Assembly: GCA_022385755.1 (NCBI GenBank)
Contig: MU278356.1
Span: 62,001-126,000 of the forward strand
Source: Trametopsis cervina
Lineage: Eukaryota; Basidiomycota; Agaricomycetes; Polyporales; Irpicaceae
Direction of reading: 5' to 3'
DNA length: 64,000 bases
The notes below the pieces were generated by a model. That model saw nothing but the letters and a program-made list of their open reading frames with translations. It was not told the DNA's origin and ran no database searches. Below are positions 1 to 10,571 of this stretch, piece by piece. How positions within the stretch are numbered: position 1 is the stretch's first letter; each line of letters opens with the position of its first letter. The position numbers and the translations under genes were made by a program.

Positions 1-607
1 AACGCACAGCTGCAACAGAATAGCCTCCCGATTGATATCGTGAGCACTACTACGTAATGAGCAAACCCGCAAATGAAACCACGTGCCCCCCAGACATTTG
101 CCAGCGTCGACTATTCTGCCGTAACTCAGGTTTTCACGTCGTCCGACAACTCCACTCCTTTTCGTTCAAGTAACATTCGTCGCTCTTTGACTTGGCTTGC
201 TGTTTTCTTTGCTCGTTACTAACGCCGACGCCACCACATTCACGTACAGATCCCTTCGCCGCCAGGTCGCGCTGACTGTGTCTGTCCACGAACAACTTCT
301 GCGTCACTCAAGGCCGACCTGCCCTTACTCGCGAGGCTCAACGTCTAGACCTCGAAACGTTGTCGAGCGGGGAACACACTGATTTCCATCACCATTCCGT
401 ATAATCCGGTAGTCACTTTCTAGTTCTGCGGACTATGTAAGTATGGATATTATTTTATGCTTCACACTGCTTACTCCTATCACTCTCAGGCTCTGCTAGA
501 GCCAGCTGCACATCGAAAACGTCGTCGAGCTTTCGTGATACATATCCTGATTTTGTGAGTACACGCTCTATACTTAGCATATATGCAATTAATTTGTTGC
601 TTAGACT
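1..607. other. upstream region of the first gene, probably promoter and 5' leader
   Basis: No convincing coding region is visible. The short open frames here are below 70 codons and resemble nothing I know. Between about 430 and 607 there are donor-like (GTAAGT at about 437) and CAG acceptor-like signals, so part of this stretch is probably a spliced 5' untranslated leader of the gene starting at 608. The exact transcription start cannot be placed by eye. Confidence 0.35.
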
Positions 608-3600
608 ATGTCGTCGCCAATATCCAGGGGCCTCGGTTTCGGTCGCTCACACACTAAAGCTACAGAACAGTCGCAAGGCACCAGGAAGCGATCCAATACA
701 CGAACTGCTTCCCAGCCGCCTCCTTTGCAACTTCACCCGCCCGCATCCCAGCCGGTAAGGTCAGCTAGTTCCAATCACGAATCTCGTAGCAGAAGCAGAG
801 TATCACCATCTAGCTCTGCGTCACCAAACGTCTCATCCGCTTCGCCCGCCTCCCGCTCCATGAAATATGGCACACAGGATAAACACTCGCCGCTGACGCT
901 TTCCCCCGAAGCGCTTTCCTCTTTCAGTGGTGACATCACGAGCAGCTCATTGCCTGCGACCCTTTCTGCATTGGCTGCTGACGAAGACATGGATCTTGTC
1001 TATCCCCCAGCTGTCCCATATTCTCGCCAACCACCTTCGCCGCGCAAGGTGTCCTGTACCCCCTTTCCCCAAACCTCCTCGTCATCGCTCTCTTCCCGGC
1101 TGTCTAGTGCGAATCTTCGTGTACATACTGCGCATTCTACATCTAGATCCGCTCCTATATCAAGAAAACCATCAGCAGCAAGTATTGACCGTGATGCTGG
1201 GCTACATCTCGATATGAAGAGGCTACTCAGCAAGCCTGCGCAGCCCAGTCACTCGGGGTCGTCCATCTTATCTATGCCCTCCGACCCCGAACCCTCCAGT
1301 GCAGCCTCTAACAGTCCTCGCCATCCACGCTCTTTCTCTCAGCAAGTGCAGCAAACGCGGCGTTATCCTGATATTTCACCTTCGAGACGCCCCAGCGAGC
1401 CTTCGGCGCTTCAAGGCATGTCCTCATCACAGCAGTCTCAGACTCGGACGCTTAGGCCGTCCCCGTCGAGGATATCGTTACAGTCAGCAGAGAAGGAGGC
1501 GGGGGGCTCAAGCCACAAGGCCCGTAGTGTGCTGAGGCGGAAGACCAGTGCGCGTTCCAACCCTCCAACACCTACGGCAGCCACCTTCAAAGCGGCGGCA
1601 GTCGAGTCTCCTGCCTCTTTATCGTCGTCGAGAACCACCAAGCGTTCAGATGCAGGCCGTTCACGCTCCGCAGCTCCACGACGTGCTGCTAGTGCAACAG
1701 CTGCCACAGAAACTTCCTCTCTTGCCTACCTGAGGCAACCTCAGGAGCCTCCGCCACACTTGACGCCAGCTGGGGCTGTAGTGCACGCGTATAAGCAGCA
1801 AGAGCAGCGCCGGGAGCACCTCGCGGAGATGTCGGGCTCGAACGAACAGGTGAGGCCGCAGAAGACGACATTGCGGGATGGAGGCGTCGCGCCTGCCACT
1901 CGCTCGCAGCGCCAACAGGAAGAGGACGAAGAAGGCGGAGTGTATTACACGGTGCTTGGTAGCTCAGTAGGGAAGGTGGTCGCATTGGGCAGTGCTGAGG
2001 ATAGCAAGTGGGACGTGAGCTTCGACCAACGGCTTACACAGGACCTGCGCACAAGACCATCCGTGAAAGCGCATAGCTCTTCGTCAAGCTCGCCTTCTGT
2101 GCCCTCACGCTTGGGCAGGAAGATCTCTGGGCGATTCAAGAAATCTGCCGGCGGCGTCATCAGGCACGGAAATGATCAAACTTCCCATGAAGGCGTCAGC
2201 GGGCCGTTCAGACAGCCCGATGAACCGTATGATGGCCGTCCCAGTCTTTCCGAGCGGCGGTCCATAAGCTCGCCCCCTGCCCAAACGTCTGCGAGGGCTC
2301 CGAGTAGCTCGATTGACGGGTACGTCGACGTGGCGGCGAGTGCTATTCCTTCGGTACAGAACGGGGCCACCGAGAAGACTAAGAGCAGGACCCTCCGCAC
2401 GGTCAAGTCTCTCATTGGGAAGGAGAAGGACGTAGAGAAGGAGAAAGAGGCGTCGCCGGCTGGCAAGTTTCAAAAGCTCATCAAACGTTTCAGCAGCGGT
2501 GGTGGTCTTCGAGACCGATACACGCGGGAGGATACTCCACCTCCCGTCCCCGCCCTACCTCAAACATACCAGCACCTCCTATCCTCGCGTACCACGTTCG
2601 ACATCAAGTCGACGGGCAGAGATAGCTTCTCTGAGATGGGCGTCGCTCGTTTCATGCAGGGTCGTGTCTCGATGTCGGCGGTCCGCCCGTCTACTGCTCC
2701 TCACCACACTACTCCTCGAAAGGAAGCTCCTGGTTCCCGTCCGTCTACAGGCCCTCGTCCGAGCACGACCACACGGTCTTCATCGCCCATGTCTTCTGAC
2801 ATGGCGTCCACGCGGTTCTTCCCTAAGTCACAGTCTACTCGCTCTTCCATTTCCTCGTACGGCGCGGAACTCCCGCCACTACCCGCCGCTATCGGCCAGT
2901 ATATCATGCCGCCCAGTGAGCTAAATAAGCTAAACAAGGAGAGTGAGGAAGATCTCGCGAAGCGTAAGGCTAGTGGGCGTTCCCGGTCGATGGTCGTGGA
3001 TTCCTCACCTGCCGATGATGACCTGCGCCCTTCACTCCCACCTCCCAGACGCCACGAACACCCGCGGCACAACAGCTCACCGATAGGCGCACCTCCCTCC
3101 CCCTCATCACCCACTATACCTTCCTTTAATGTTGACGAACCTGTTAACAACTTCCTGCCCTCTTCTCTTTCGCGTCTTTCGTTGCCGACATCAGAATTCG
3201 GCATCATGGAGGACAGTCCTGCGCCTCCTCGTCCGCCTCGGAGTTCCCGTAGGAAACCTCCGACACTGGACATCGTCTCTCCCACTGCATCCACTCTCGC
3301 CTCTCCTCCGATGCCTACCACCCCACGAACACCCGTTCTCCCGAGGATAAGTGTGGCCACTACCCGCCCCGCTACCGCGGGCGAGCTGAGCCCGCAGTCC
3401 AACAGCCACGAAGGCGTTTATTCCTCGCCTGCATCTTCCAACCCGCGTTCGCCTGCCCGATTCCGCCCCATCGAGTCGCCTCAGCGGCCTCTGACGGATG
3501 CTGAGAAGAAGGCTAGATGGGATGACCTGCTCATGCGCAGCGAACAGGCAGGCGGGACGCTGCACATCGGAGAGTCAGGCTTGATGTCAGACAACATCCG

Positions 3601-3625
3601 GTTCTCTGAGTACTCCGATCTATGA
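608..3625 (+). CDS. large Ser/Pro-rich disordered protein (1005 aa), unknown function
   Basis: This is a single uninterrupted frame of 1005 codons starting at ATG 608, with no better upstream ATG in frame. The protein is dominated by Ser, Pro, Arg and Thr and is almost certainly intrinsically disordered. Two short basic patches stand out: GRKISGRFKK around residue 500, and KFQKLIKRFSS around residue 620, the latter just after a Lys/Glu-rich stretch. Such amphipathic basic segments could bind membranes, acidic lipids or nucleic acid, but that is inference. The last 45 residues (LTDAEKKARWDDLLMRS onward) are more ordered in composition and likely the best conserved part. Many SP, TP and RxxS sites suggest phosphorylation. 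I recognise no catalytic domain. A 3-kb intron-free frame is unusual beside its intron-rich neighbours; cryptic in-frame introns cannot be excluded. Confidence 0.75.
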   Translation: MSSPISRGLGFGRSHTKATEQSQGTRKRSNTRTASQPPPLQLHPPASQPVRSASSNHESRSRSRVSPSSSASPNVSSASPASRSMKYGTQDKHSPLTLSPEALSSFSGDITSSSLPATLSALAADEDMDLVYPPAVPYSRQPPSPRKVSCTPFPQTSSSSLSSRLSSANLRVHTAHSTSRSAPISRKPSAASIDRDAGLHLDMKRLLSKPAQPSHSGSSILSMPSDPEPSSAASNSPRHPRSFSQQVQQTRRYPDISPSRRPSEPSALQGMSSSQQSQTRTLRPSPSRISLQSAEKEAGGSSHKARSVLRRKTSARSNPPTPTAATFKAAAVESPASLSSSRTTKRSDAGRSRSAAPRRAASATAATETSSLAYLRQPQEPPPHLTPAGAVVHAYKQQEQRREHLAEMSGSNEQVRPQKTTLRDGGVAPATRSQRQQEEDEEGGVYYTVLGSSVGKVVALGSAEDSKWDVSFDQRLTQDLRTRPSVKAHSSSSSSPSVPSRLGRKISGRFKKSAGGVIRHGNDQTSHEGVSGPFRQPDEPYDGRPSLSERRSISSPPAQTSARAPSSSIDGYVDVAASAIPSVQNGATEKTKSRTLRTVKSLIGKEKDVEKEKEASPAGKFQKLIKRFSSGGGLRDRYTREDTPPPVPALPQTYQHLLSSRTTFDIKSTGRDSFSEMGVARFMQGRVSMSAVRPSTAPHHTTPRKEAPGSRPSTGPRPSTTTRSSSPMSSDMASTRFFPKSQSTRSSISSYGAELPPLPAAIGQYIMPPSELNKLNKESEEDLAKRKASGRSRSMVVDSSPADDDLRPSLPPPRRHEHPRHNSSPIGAPPSPSSPTIPSFNVDEPVNNFLPSSLSRLSLPTSEFGIMEDSPAPPRPPRSSRRKPPTLDIVSPTASTLASPPMPTTPRTPVLPRISVATTRPATAGELSPQSNSHEGVYSSPASSNPRSPARFRPIESPQRPLTDAEKKARWDDLLMRSEQAGGTLHIGESGLMSDNIRFSEYSDL

Positions 3626-4057
3626 ACACGAATACGCTGATATATGAACTGAACGCTTTGTTTTCTGTGCCTTCGTTTGCCCCTCACTGTTTTACATACG
3701 GACCGCCGAAACCTTGGAAAGAACTGACCCATACGCTCCGCACACACACTCGCAACCTTCCCCACGACGACTAGTATACCCACCCACATTCGCTTTATAT
3801 CCCTCCCCGATTTAGTTTATACCACGACGCACGAAGCACAGGATGCTCTAATCATGATTGCACTGTATATAATTACTACCAAGTCCCTAATGTTCTTCGG
3901 GTTGTGCCAAAATGTACTGCATCGTAAATGCTATTGCTCTCTTTTCACTATACACCGATATACATAACGTTCGCGTGCGAGTATCCAAGACTGGTGCGTA
4001 AACTACTGTCGTGTGCTCTGCAAAGGATGCTAATTGAATATAGCGTTCACATCATGC
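3626..4057. other. intergenic, 3' flanks of two convergent genes
   Basis: This is AT-richer sequence between the stop codon of the plus-strand gene at 3625 and the stop codon of the minus-strand zinc-finger gene at 4058. It is expected to hold both 3' untranslated regions and polyadenylation sites. I see no ORF with protein-like composition and no structured repeat. Confidence 0.5.
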
Positions 4058-4990
4058 CTAAGAAGCACTCACTCCGGCGTTGTCATCTGCAGGCCTTGAA
4101 CCACCCTCAGTATTCTTGCCTTTTTTCCGTGTAGAACTCGTTGGTGCGGCTTTCGGCGGCGGGATGTATGCGACCGTTATATGCATCGGTCGCACATTCA
4201 TCCACGGTCGGTCGGAATACGGCGGCTTGCTCGCATACGGCACCTCTGACGGAGGACGAGGCGTCCTCGTCGGCTCAGGCTCTCGCTGCTCCACCGCCGC
4301 CCCTTTGATACCAGCCATCGGACTCGGTGCGCGTTGGGTATACGATGTAATCGTCACTTTCTCTTTCTTCGTCTTTGAATTCGAATTAAGAGACAAGACC
4401 TTGTGTGGCTGGTTGACAGGATGTGCGTCCTGAGCACCTTGTGCGCCTGCGGCTGCTGCTGAGAGCGTGGGGAAAGCCCCTGCTGCTTTCCTGGCGTCCT
4501 CTATCACCTGTATGCGCTCCCGTTCCTCTTTAGCTAATGTCTCCGCGATAGATTGGTCGAGGGAGTCGATCAAGGCAAGACGAGCGGGGGTGCCGAGGAG
4601 TGCGGCGTTGCAATGAGGACAAGCGTGATATGGGCGGTTTACTGAGCAGAGAATCAACCCGCATTGTAGGCAAATGGGAGTGTAGGGCGAGAGTTCATGT
4701 TCTCGTGCTGGATATTGTTTCAGTCGAGATCATGCGTTCGGTTGGGGTGAACGCGTACCCAGACAGAAGCAGCCTCCTTTCGGATCTTTGACAGGTGACT
4801 TGCCATCAAGAGCAGCTAAGCCATCCCTGAGCTCTTCGAGACGGCGGACTGCTCTGCTCTTGGGAATGGTCGATTCTTTCTGCTTGCCTTTCGCTGGCGC
4901 AACCTGTTTAGACTGTGGTTTGGCATTACTCGGGGCTAACCGATCCGAGGGCAACGAAGACTTTGACCACGCTGTCTTGTATCCCGACAT
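4058..4990 (-). CDS. RQT4: TRIP4/ASC-1-type C2HC5 zinc-finger protein, RQT4-like
   Basis: Two exons, 4759-4990 and 4058-4707, flank a 51-nt intron (GTACGC...CAG) and give 293 residues. Splicing restores the frame exactly and joins the two halves of a zinc finger. Cys74-x-Cys76, His81, Cys90-x2-Cys93, Cys98 and Cys107-x2-Cys110 make the C-C-H-C5 pattern of the zf-C2HC5 domain found in human TRIP4 (ASC-1) and yeast Rqt4. In yeast Rqt4 belongs to the ribosome-quality-control trigger complex, which splits collided ribosomes; the same cytosolic role is inferred here. Before the finger lies a Lys/Ser-rich region (residues 1-70). After it comes a Glu/Arg helix and a disordered Pro/Ser-rich tail with a short conserved-looking WMNVRP segment. 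The start at 4990 is the first Met in frame that yields this architecture. Confidence 0.82.
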
Positions 4991-5348
4991 TTCGGTATTG
5001 ATGTAATGATATTGCAGCCTTGGGCAATATTGCTTTTCAGCAAGGGTTGAGTTCACGTCTAAGATGATCAGACTGCAAGAAGCGCTGGCGTTGTGGCGTA
5101 GTGTTCGGACCCGTGCACACATGAGTCGACAGTTAGTCATAGTCAGCTTCAGACCTACTTGATGAACATGTACTAACACACAGCTGCGTGGGCTTAAGTC
5201 TGATATTCAACAACAAGCAATACCATAGCCGTTTTAACCTCAGAATTACATGGAAACGAGAATCACGCATAGGCAAGGATCAGCAAGGCCGCAGAGTACT
5301 CGCGCTTAGCTTCCACAAAGGCGACGGATGGTCTTGCTATGGTAGAAA
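4991..5348. other. intergenic, promoter side of RQT4-like gene and 3' side of GH16 gene
   Basis: This 358-bp stretch separates two minus-strand genes. It should contain the promoter and leader of the zinc-finger gene and the 3' end of the GH16 gene. Open frames here only extend those two genes in frame. I see no other feature. Confidence 0.4.
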
Positions 5349-6338
5349 TTAATATGGACATTCAACCGTAATGCTTCGGAATGTAGCAGTGTACTTGGGC
5401 GGCGCATTTGACCAGTCAATTGGACCTCGAGCCCATTCGGATGTCCCAGCAGGATTACTTGCGTCCCATATACCCAGTTGAACGCGTGTAGGGTGCGACG
5501 GATAATGCAGCGTGCCGTTTATATTTGTGTCAGCTATCAGAAATTGTACTGTCAGCTTCTCATTGTAGACTAGTGGAAGGACACTGACACCGGTGTAATG
5601 TGCGTACGGCGCTTCCATCCACGCTCCAGATAATTCGGTCCGCGTTCCAATCGATGGTGTAGTTGTGTGTATAGCTAACACTTGACTTCCAGTTAGTAAA
5701 GTCTTGTATTTCTCCGAACACGCCCCAGAGCGGTTCTTTGTCCTTAGGGCTGGCTGCAAATATGTTCGTCTGCCAATGTTTGGGGTCACCTCCGAGTAGT
5801 TCGATATCAATCTCGTCATGCTGGTCGGCTAGAAACGCGTCAGAATCTATGCGCGAGACACGATGAGAAGCTTCTTCACTCACCCAGTAAAATGGCTGCC
5901 GTGACGATGCCTGCTACTGGTGGCGCCACCACCTCAAACGAAACCTTGCCGTACCTATTGATACGTTTCTAGCCTATAGCGTGTGAGTGAGAGAAGGCGG
6001 CTTTCTACTTACAACATAGTGAACGTAGAGTTGATGGTGGCACCCTCGGCAACAATATTGTTTACACCGTTCTTCGTATGTACTGGTTTGTCGGGCTTCT
6101 CCAGATACAGGTCTAATCCGCCTGGGCCGAGGTTGTACGATCCTTCTGGGCTAACAGCTACGAAGGAATCAGACTTGCGGAGGGTTTGAGAGGCATCAGA
6201 GGTTTTGAATGTGCTTCGGAAAGGTTCGCATTGGCTGCTCGACCTGCGAGCTTGTTGTTCATATATCGACGCTCCCGCGGTATTGGATACAAGGCCAGCC
6301 AGAGTCAAAAGTGAAGCGGTCCAGATTAAAAGCTTCAT
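5349..6338 (-). CDS. GH16 family Crh-like cell-wall glycosidase/transglycosylase
   Basis: The protein starts at 6338 with a signal peptide (MKLLIWTASLLTLAGLVSN). Exon 1 is 6013-6338, exon 2 is 5884-5954 and exon 3 starts at 5828. The second junction makes the active-site segment ADQHDEIDIELLG. In this EIDIE motif the two Glu (about residues 138 and 142) are the nucleophile and acid/base of glycoside hydrolase family 16. The following lines (HWQTNIF, YTIDWNADRIIWSVDG, VQLGIWDASNPAG, EWARGPIDW) match the Crh1-like branch, which cuts chitin or glucan and links them in the wall outside the cell. The last intron, between VRTL and the HYPSHPTRVQLGIW part, has no obvious canonical solution; a donor near 5579 with an acceptor near 5530 keeps frame. 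The protein ends shortly after the catalytic domain (VECPY), with no Ser/Thr-rich or GPI tail visible. Confidence 0.82.
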
Positions 6339-6590
6339 GTTCGCAGAACAACGGAAGCCGTAGTGAGTAAAATAAAGAAAGCAGATGACGGTCACGAAAA
6401 GAGATCTCGACAGCGCAGACGACTCGAACCAAGCAGGCTTCGGGAGTCACACGACGCGAACTGTGACAGTCACTTTCCGCTCCTTCTGGGGAGGCATTTT
6501 CGAGGTATTAATGGCAATGTATTAGAGGGAGTCTGTGAACAATCTATGGCCAGTAAACCGTGTCAAACAACGTATTCTTCCAATGCTTGC

Positions 6591-7466
6591 CTATGAGCTA
6601 GCAGCAGTCGGTCGCACGATACGACTCTTCGCGTCCGCAATGGCAGCCTCCCTCAATGCTCTTCTGTCCGCAATCAGACGAAGGATATTTCCCCGCTGCG
6701 CCGTCGAGCCCGTTCGCCACTTCCACCCTTTGCTCTGTGCACGTGTCAGACGTAGCAAGAACAGCTTCCGTGCCTCCTCCTGAGCCTTCACTTGGAACTT
6801 TTCCTCTATCCACTTCTCCCTCTCAGCTCGCTCCTCCTTCGTCATATCCTCCATAGCGAGCGGGTAGTAAAACGGGTCGACCAGACCGACGACGGCACGT
6901 TTATAGGTTTTGTAAGAATCTGTCGCGCCGCTGCGCCCAACGGGAGAGAGGTAGTTGTCTGTGCGGATGTAGGTCGTCTTGACCCCGTACACCGATGACA
7001 GGTACGAACGGACGTCCGTTTTTGTGACGGATTGAGGAATGCGGAAAGTGGCCTCGTATGGGTTGTAAGGTTGCCCGGGAGGAGTGTGGTTACGGACGAG
7101 ACGGAAAAGAATGTTGGGAAGATATATCTTCTGACCGACCACTTCAAGCTGCTCCTGGCTCCCCGGCGACAGATTTGGGCGTGCACCACGCACACGGGTG
7201 CGACGTTCATTCAGGTTCTTCAGCCATTCCTCCTCTGTGAGGTATTTTCCTTCCTCGTTGATTAGTTCTCCTTTGGCAAGGTCGCGTTTATAGCGTGCCA
7301 GCTCGGAAGGCGTCGAGCCCGCTGGCGATGCGTCGGACTCGCCGGGGGCAATTGGCTCTCGTTTTCTCAGGCGACGAAGTCTGACGGCTCTGGGAGTTGA
7401 GGATGTTCGCGCAGAGGCAGCTGCATCCGGGATAGACGAGTACAGTCGCCTGAAAGCGGCCTGCAT
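6591..7466 (-). CDS. MRP20: mitochondrial large-subunit ribosomal protein uL23m
   Basis: A single exon of 291 codons starts at ATG 7466. The first about 40 residues are rich in Arg, Ser and Ala with almost no acidic residues, as expected for a mitochondrial targeting sequence. The core, QKIYLPNILFRLVRN through TFRIPQSVTKTDVRSYLSSVYGV, is the uL23 RNA-binding fold, with the typical basic loop (YIRTDNY to YKRAVVGL). The C-terminal part is long, charged and helical, as in other fungal mitochondrial L23 proteins (yeast Mrp20, also called MRPL41). The protein sits near the exit tunnel of the mitochondrial ribosome. The gene is head-to-head with the DCR2-like gene. Confidence 0.88.
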   Translation of the reverse strand: MQAAFRRLYSSIPDAAASARTSSTPRAVRLRRLRKREPIAPGESDASPAGSTPSELARYKRDLAKGELINEEGKYLTEEEWLKNLNERRTRVRGARPNLSPGSQEQLEVVGQKIYLPNILFRLVRNHTPPGQPYNPYEATFRIPQSVTKTDVRSYLSSVYGVKTTYIRTDNYLSPVGRSGATDSYKTYKRAVVGLVDPFYYPLAMEDMTKEERAEREKWIEEKFQVKAQEEARKLFLLRLTRAQSKGWKWRTGSTAQRGNILRLIADRRALREAAIADAKSRIVRPTAASS

Positions 7467-7624
7467 AGCGATATGAAGTTGGTTGCAGGAGGAATCACGA
7501 AATTGAGCTCATCTGTTATGTGGAGGTTATCGGTGAATATTATTGCAAAATAATGCCTATAGTGAGGTTCCTATTTAGGAAGCGCACAATCGTGGCCGAC
7601 AGACATGCCTCCGTCTCCGCCACC
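7467..7624. promoter_or_regulatory. short divergent promoter between uL23m and the DCR2-like gene
   Basis: Only 158 bp lie between the start codon of the minus-strand uL23m gene (7466) and the preferred start of the plus-strand phosphatase (7625). Both transcription starts must lie within or very near this interval, so the two genes probably share a bidirectional promoter. I see no TATA box, which fits housekeeping genes. Confidence 0.5.
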
Positions 7625-10105
7625 ATGGCAGTCCCTACCCTTGCTCGTGTTTCGCGATTTATAAGTGCCATTTTTGCACCGGCGACCACGATATTCTGTT
7701 TCTCTTGTCTTCTCACGTTTATATATGTCCTCAATCAACCACACCCTGGACCGGGAGCCATACAGCGACTAGGATGGCAGTCTTGGGAGAAGATATCTGA
7801 TGGCGCTGCAGGGACGTTGTCTGCACCGGGCAGTGGTGCTTCCGAGGACTTGGAGGTGCCAGGCTCATCTGGAGACGATAAAGGGGTCGACTGGTGGAAT
7901 ACAACAGCGCCTGAGGATAGCTATGACTTCGCAAGCCTGCCGCTAGATGTTTGGGATCCTCTTATGCCCCATGACACTGGCTGTAAGCCATAGATCTACA
8001 TTCATTTGCATAGTGAACTTACTCTGAGTACAACGAATAGTCTCCGAAATTGATATTACTTCGTGTTTTGTTGATCCATTCTTCGTACCCTACATTGCGT
8101 CCGACTTCTGTCAACCCTCGAGCACAAAGGAGCAAGACGCGCGGAAGGGGAAATGGGTGCAAGTGAAACCAAACTTGAACATACAGGGCTACACGTTCCA
8201 GGCAAGTTCGTTGTGCACTGTACTCCGCGCTGATTCTAACGATGTGCGCAGAACATCTACTACAGACGTACTCGTCGACTTGACGTTCCACTGGTCACCA
8301 ACATTCAAATCCTACCAGAACATAGCACGCCATCCCCCTTTTCAACTTCATGGGTGAAGGTTTCACACCATGTCAGCGCGCGTGGTCCGAAGCTATATCT
8401 ATGGTATCAGTTGGGCAAGACGTTGGGGGAGATGGCGAAAGAGGAGAAGGCAAATTTAGTTACAGAGGTGGATATCACATACGGTGATGATGTTCCTTGG
8501 TATGGCTTCGAACGTTTGGAACCTGCTGCAGCCCAGAAGGACGCAGGAAAGAAATTAGAGGCTGTTTGGGTCACTATTCGCAGAGGTGTCAAGCGTACGT
8601 TTATACATATTCTAGTTGAGACAATCCTGAGGAGTGTAATCTTCTTCAGCACCACCGAAGGCTGGGCCGCTCCATTTCTCGCACGAAGGGAACTTCAAGA
8701 TAATGCAAATCGCCGACTTGCACTTCTCCGTTAACGAAGGCAGCTGTCGCGATACTGCCATAAGCCCTTGTTCTGCCTCAGACAATCTGACGCTTTCCTT
8801 GTTGGCTCAAGTGCTTGATCAAGAAAGGCCCGACCTTGTCGTCTTCACCGGAGATCAACTCAACGGGCAAGGCACATCTTGGGACGCCCGCTCTGTACTC
8901 GCCAAATTCGCTCGGGCAGTAACAGCACGCCAGATTCCTTGGGCAGCGGTTTTCGGTAATCACGATGAGGAAGATGGAGATAGCAAGGAGATGCAAATCA
9001 AGTACATGCAAGGGCTGCCTTACAGCCTCGTCGAACGAGGACCGAAAGATATACATGGCGCCGGCAACTATGTACTGAAAGTTTACAGCGCAGACCCGTA
9101 AGTCGCGCACTTCACCAGCCCTACCACCGCGAGATTTATCATTCATATGACAGATCCAAGACTCAGCTCCTGACTTTGTACTTCCTCGACTCTGGCTCAT
9201 ATTCCAAAGGGAGATGGGACATATTCAATATGTTCCACGGAACAGAATATGACTGGATCCATCAGGTGCGGATACTCTGTGCTTCTCGCCGGCTGTGTTC
9301 TAATTGTGAATGACCAGGATCAAATTGACTGGTTCCTAGGGGAGTCGTGTAAGCGACAAAATATCTGCGTTATGGATTTTCGTTGATTGGATTTCTAGCA
9401 CACATCCCATCTATTGAAAGGCCCTTTGTTCCCGACGGAAACAAGGATCTTGGCGGAGTCTGGAAGCGTCAAGGCCAGGTCACACCGCAGCAGAGGCTCG
9501 CAAAGCCTAACGCATTGATGTTCTTTCATATTCCTCTGTACGTCATTCATTGTATGAATCCCAGTTCGGGTTTTCCTGACAGCAACTTAGGGAAGAAACG
9601 TATTCGGCAGCTGATAAAGACCCGCTCACCGGGAAACCCCTAGACGTAGGTGACAGCGGCTTAGAAGAGTCGGGCAATGCGAAGAAACAAGATGGATTCT
9701 TCAACAAGGCTCTGTTGACCGCACTGGAGAGCGGACACCGCGCAGGCGGCACTGCTCGTGAAGTCAAAGTTGTCGCGAACGGACACTGTCATTGTGAGTA
9801 GTCCCTGGGGAAAATAATGTCTATCAGCTAATCCGTCACAGTAACGGAGAACTGCAGACGCATCAAAGGGGTGTGGAGCTGCTTTGGCGGAGGAGGGTGC
9901 GTCAACTATCATTTTCTACCGCGTTCTTTCCTGACACTGTCAATTCAGATCGTATTCTGGTTATGGCAAGGTCGGCTTCGATAGACGATTTAGGATTTTC
10001 CAGATTTCGGACTATGGAGAGACTATTCACACGTACAAGCACACGGAGCATAATGATATGCTGGACTGGCAGCTTCTGGCCGGTGCCGGAGCACCGCCCT
10101 TATGA
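7625..10105 (+). CDS. DCR2: DCR2-like membrane-anchored metallophosphoesterase
   Basis: This is a multi-exon gene. I prefer ATG 7625 because its context (CGCCACCATGG) is an excellent Kozak match; two in-frame upstream starts exist. A hydrophobic segment at residues 8-35 is a membrane anchor. The metallophosphoesterase motifs appear in order: QIADLHF (D-x-H) near 8705, VVFTGDQLNG near 8845, AVFGNHDEED near 8950, FFHIPL near 9525 and NGHCH near 9780. This order and the regional sequence match yeast Dcr2, a Ser/Thr phosphatase that antagonises the unfolded-protein response by dephosphorylating Ire1 and also influences G1 progression. The last exon, joined across a 50-60 nt intron after GVWSCFGGGG, reads SYSGYGKVGFDRRFRIFQIS and ends at TGA 10103-10105. 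The yeast functions are established only there; the role here is inferred. Confidence 0.85.
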
Positions 10106-10571
10106 TTTATCCTGGACCTTCCGGATTTCATACGTAGAATGTATAGTATTACTGTGTAGCCTGAGCCAGTGCCAGTTCTACGTATGGTGACATGGCAAAT
10201 ACGACTGTGATATAATGAAACTGGACATACGGCGGAGTAGAATGTATTCTACTACGAGTAAGATAAGATTAACCTCTGCTCAAGATAGATATATTGCTTA
10301 GCTTAGGTCGCGCCGTACAGTAACGGCTATGCTCGGTTGAGACCATTACTTGACAGTGGTTCAGCGGCAGCTGTTCGCGGCGTATGAAATGTATTGATGT
10401 TATCCTGCTAATTTGGTAGATGACGAAGACGACACTGTCGTATGCTATAGTTAAGATGAGTTACAAGGAGGGATTTACGGTGTCACGGCGGATATGTACG
10501 ACCAAGTAGGAGTGCTCTAGTAGTTACAAAGAAGTTGAACATACGCCGGGTATATAAAATATTGGAGAGGG
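10106..10571. other. intergenic, AT-rich, no gene seen
   Basis: The stretch lies between the 3' end of the phosphatase gene and the stop codon of the minus-strand membrane-protein gene. Stops are frequent in all frames, and I see no repeat or RNA-like structure. It is expected to hold the two 3' untranslated regions. Confidence 0.4.

Noticed and set aside
6421..6450. GACTCGAACC, reverse complement of a tRNA T-loop-like GGTTCGAGTC
   Set aside because: The flanking bases cannot form the T stem or an acceptor stem, and no A-box is present, so it is not a tRNA gene.
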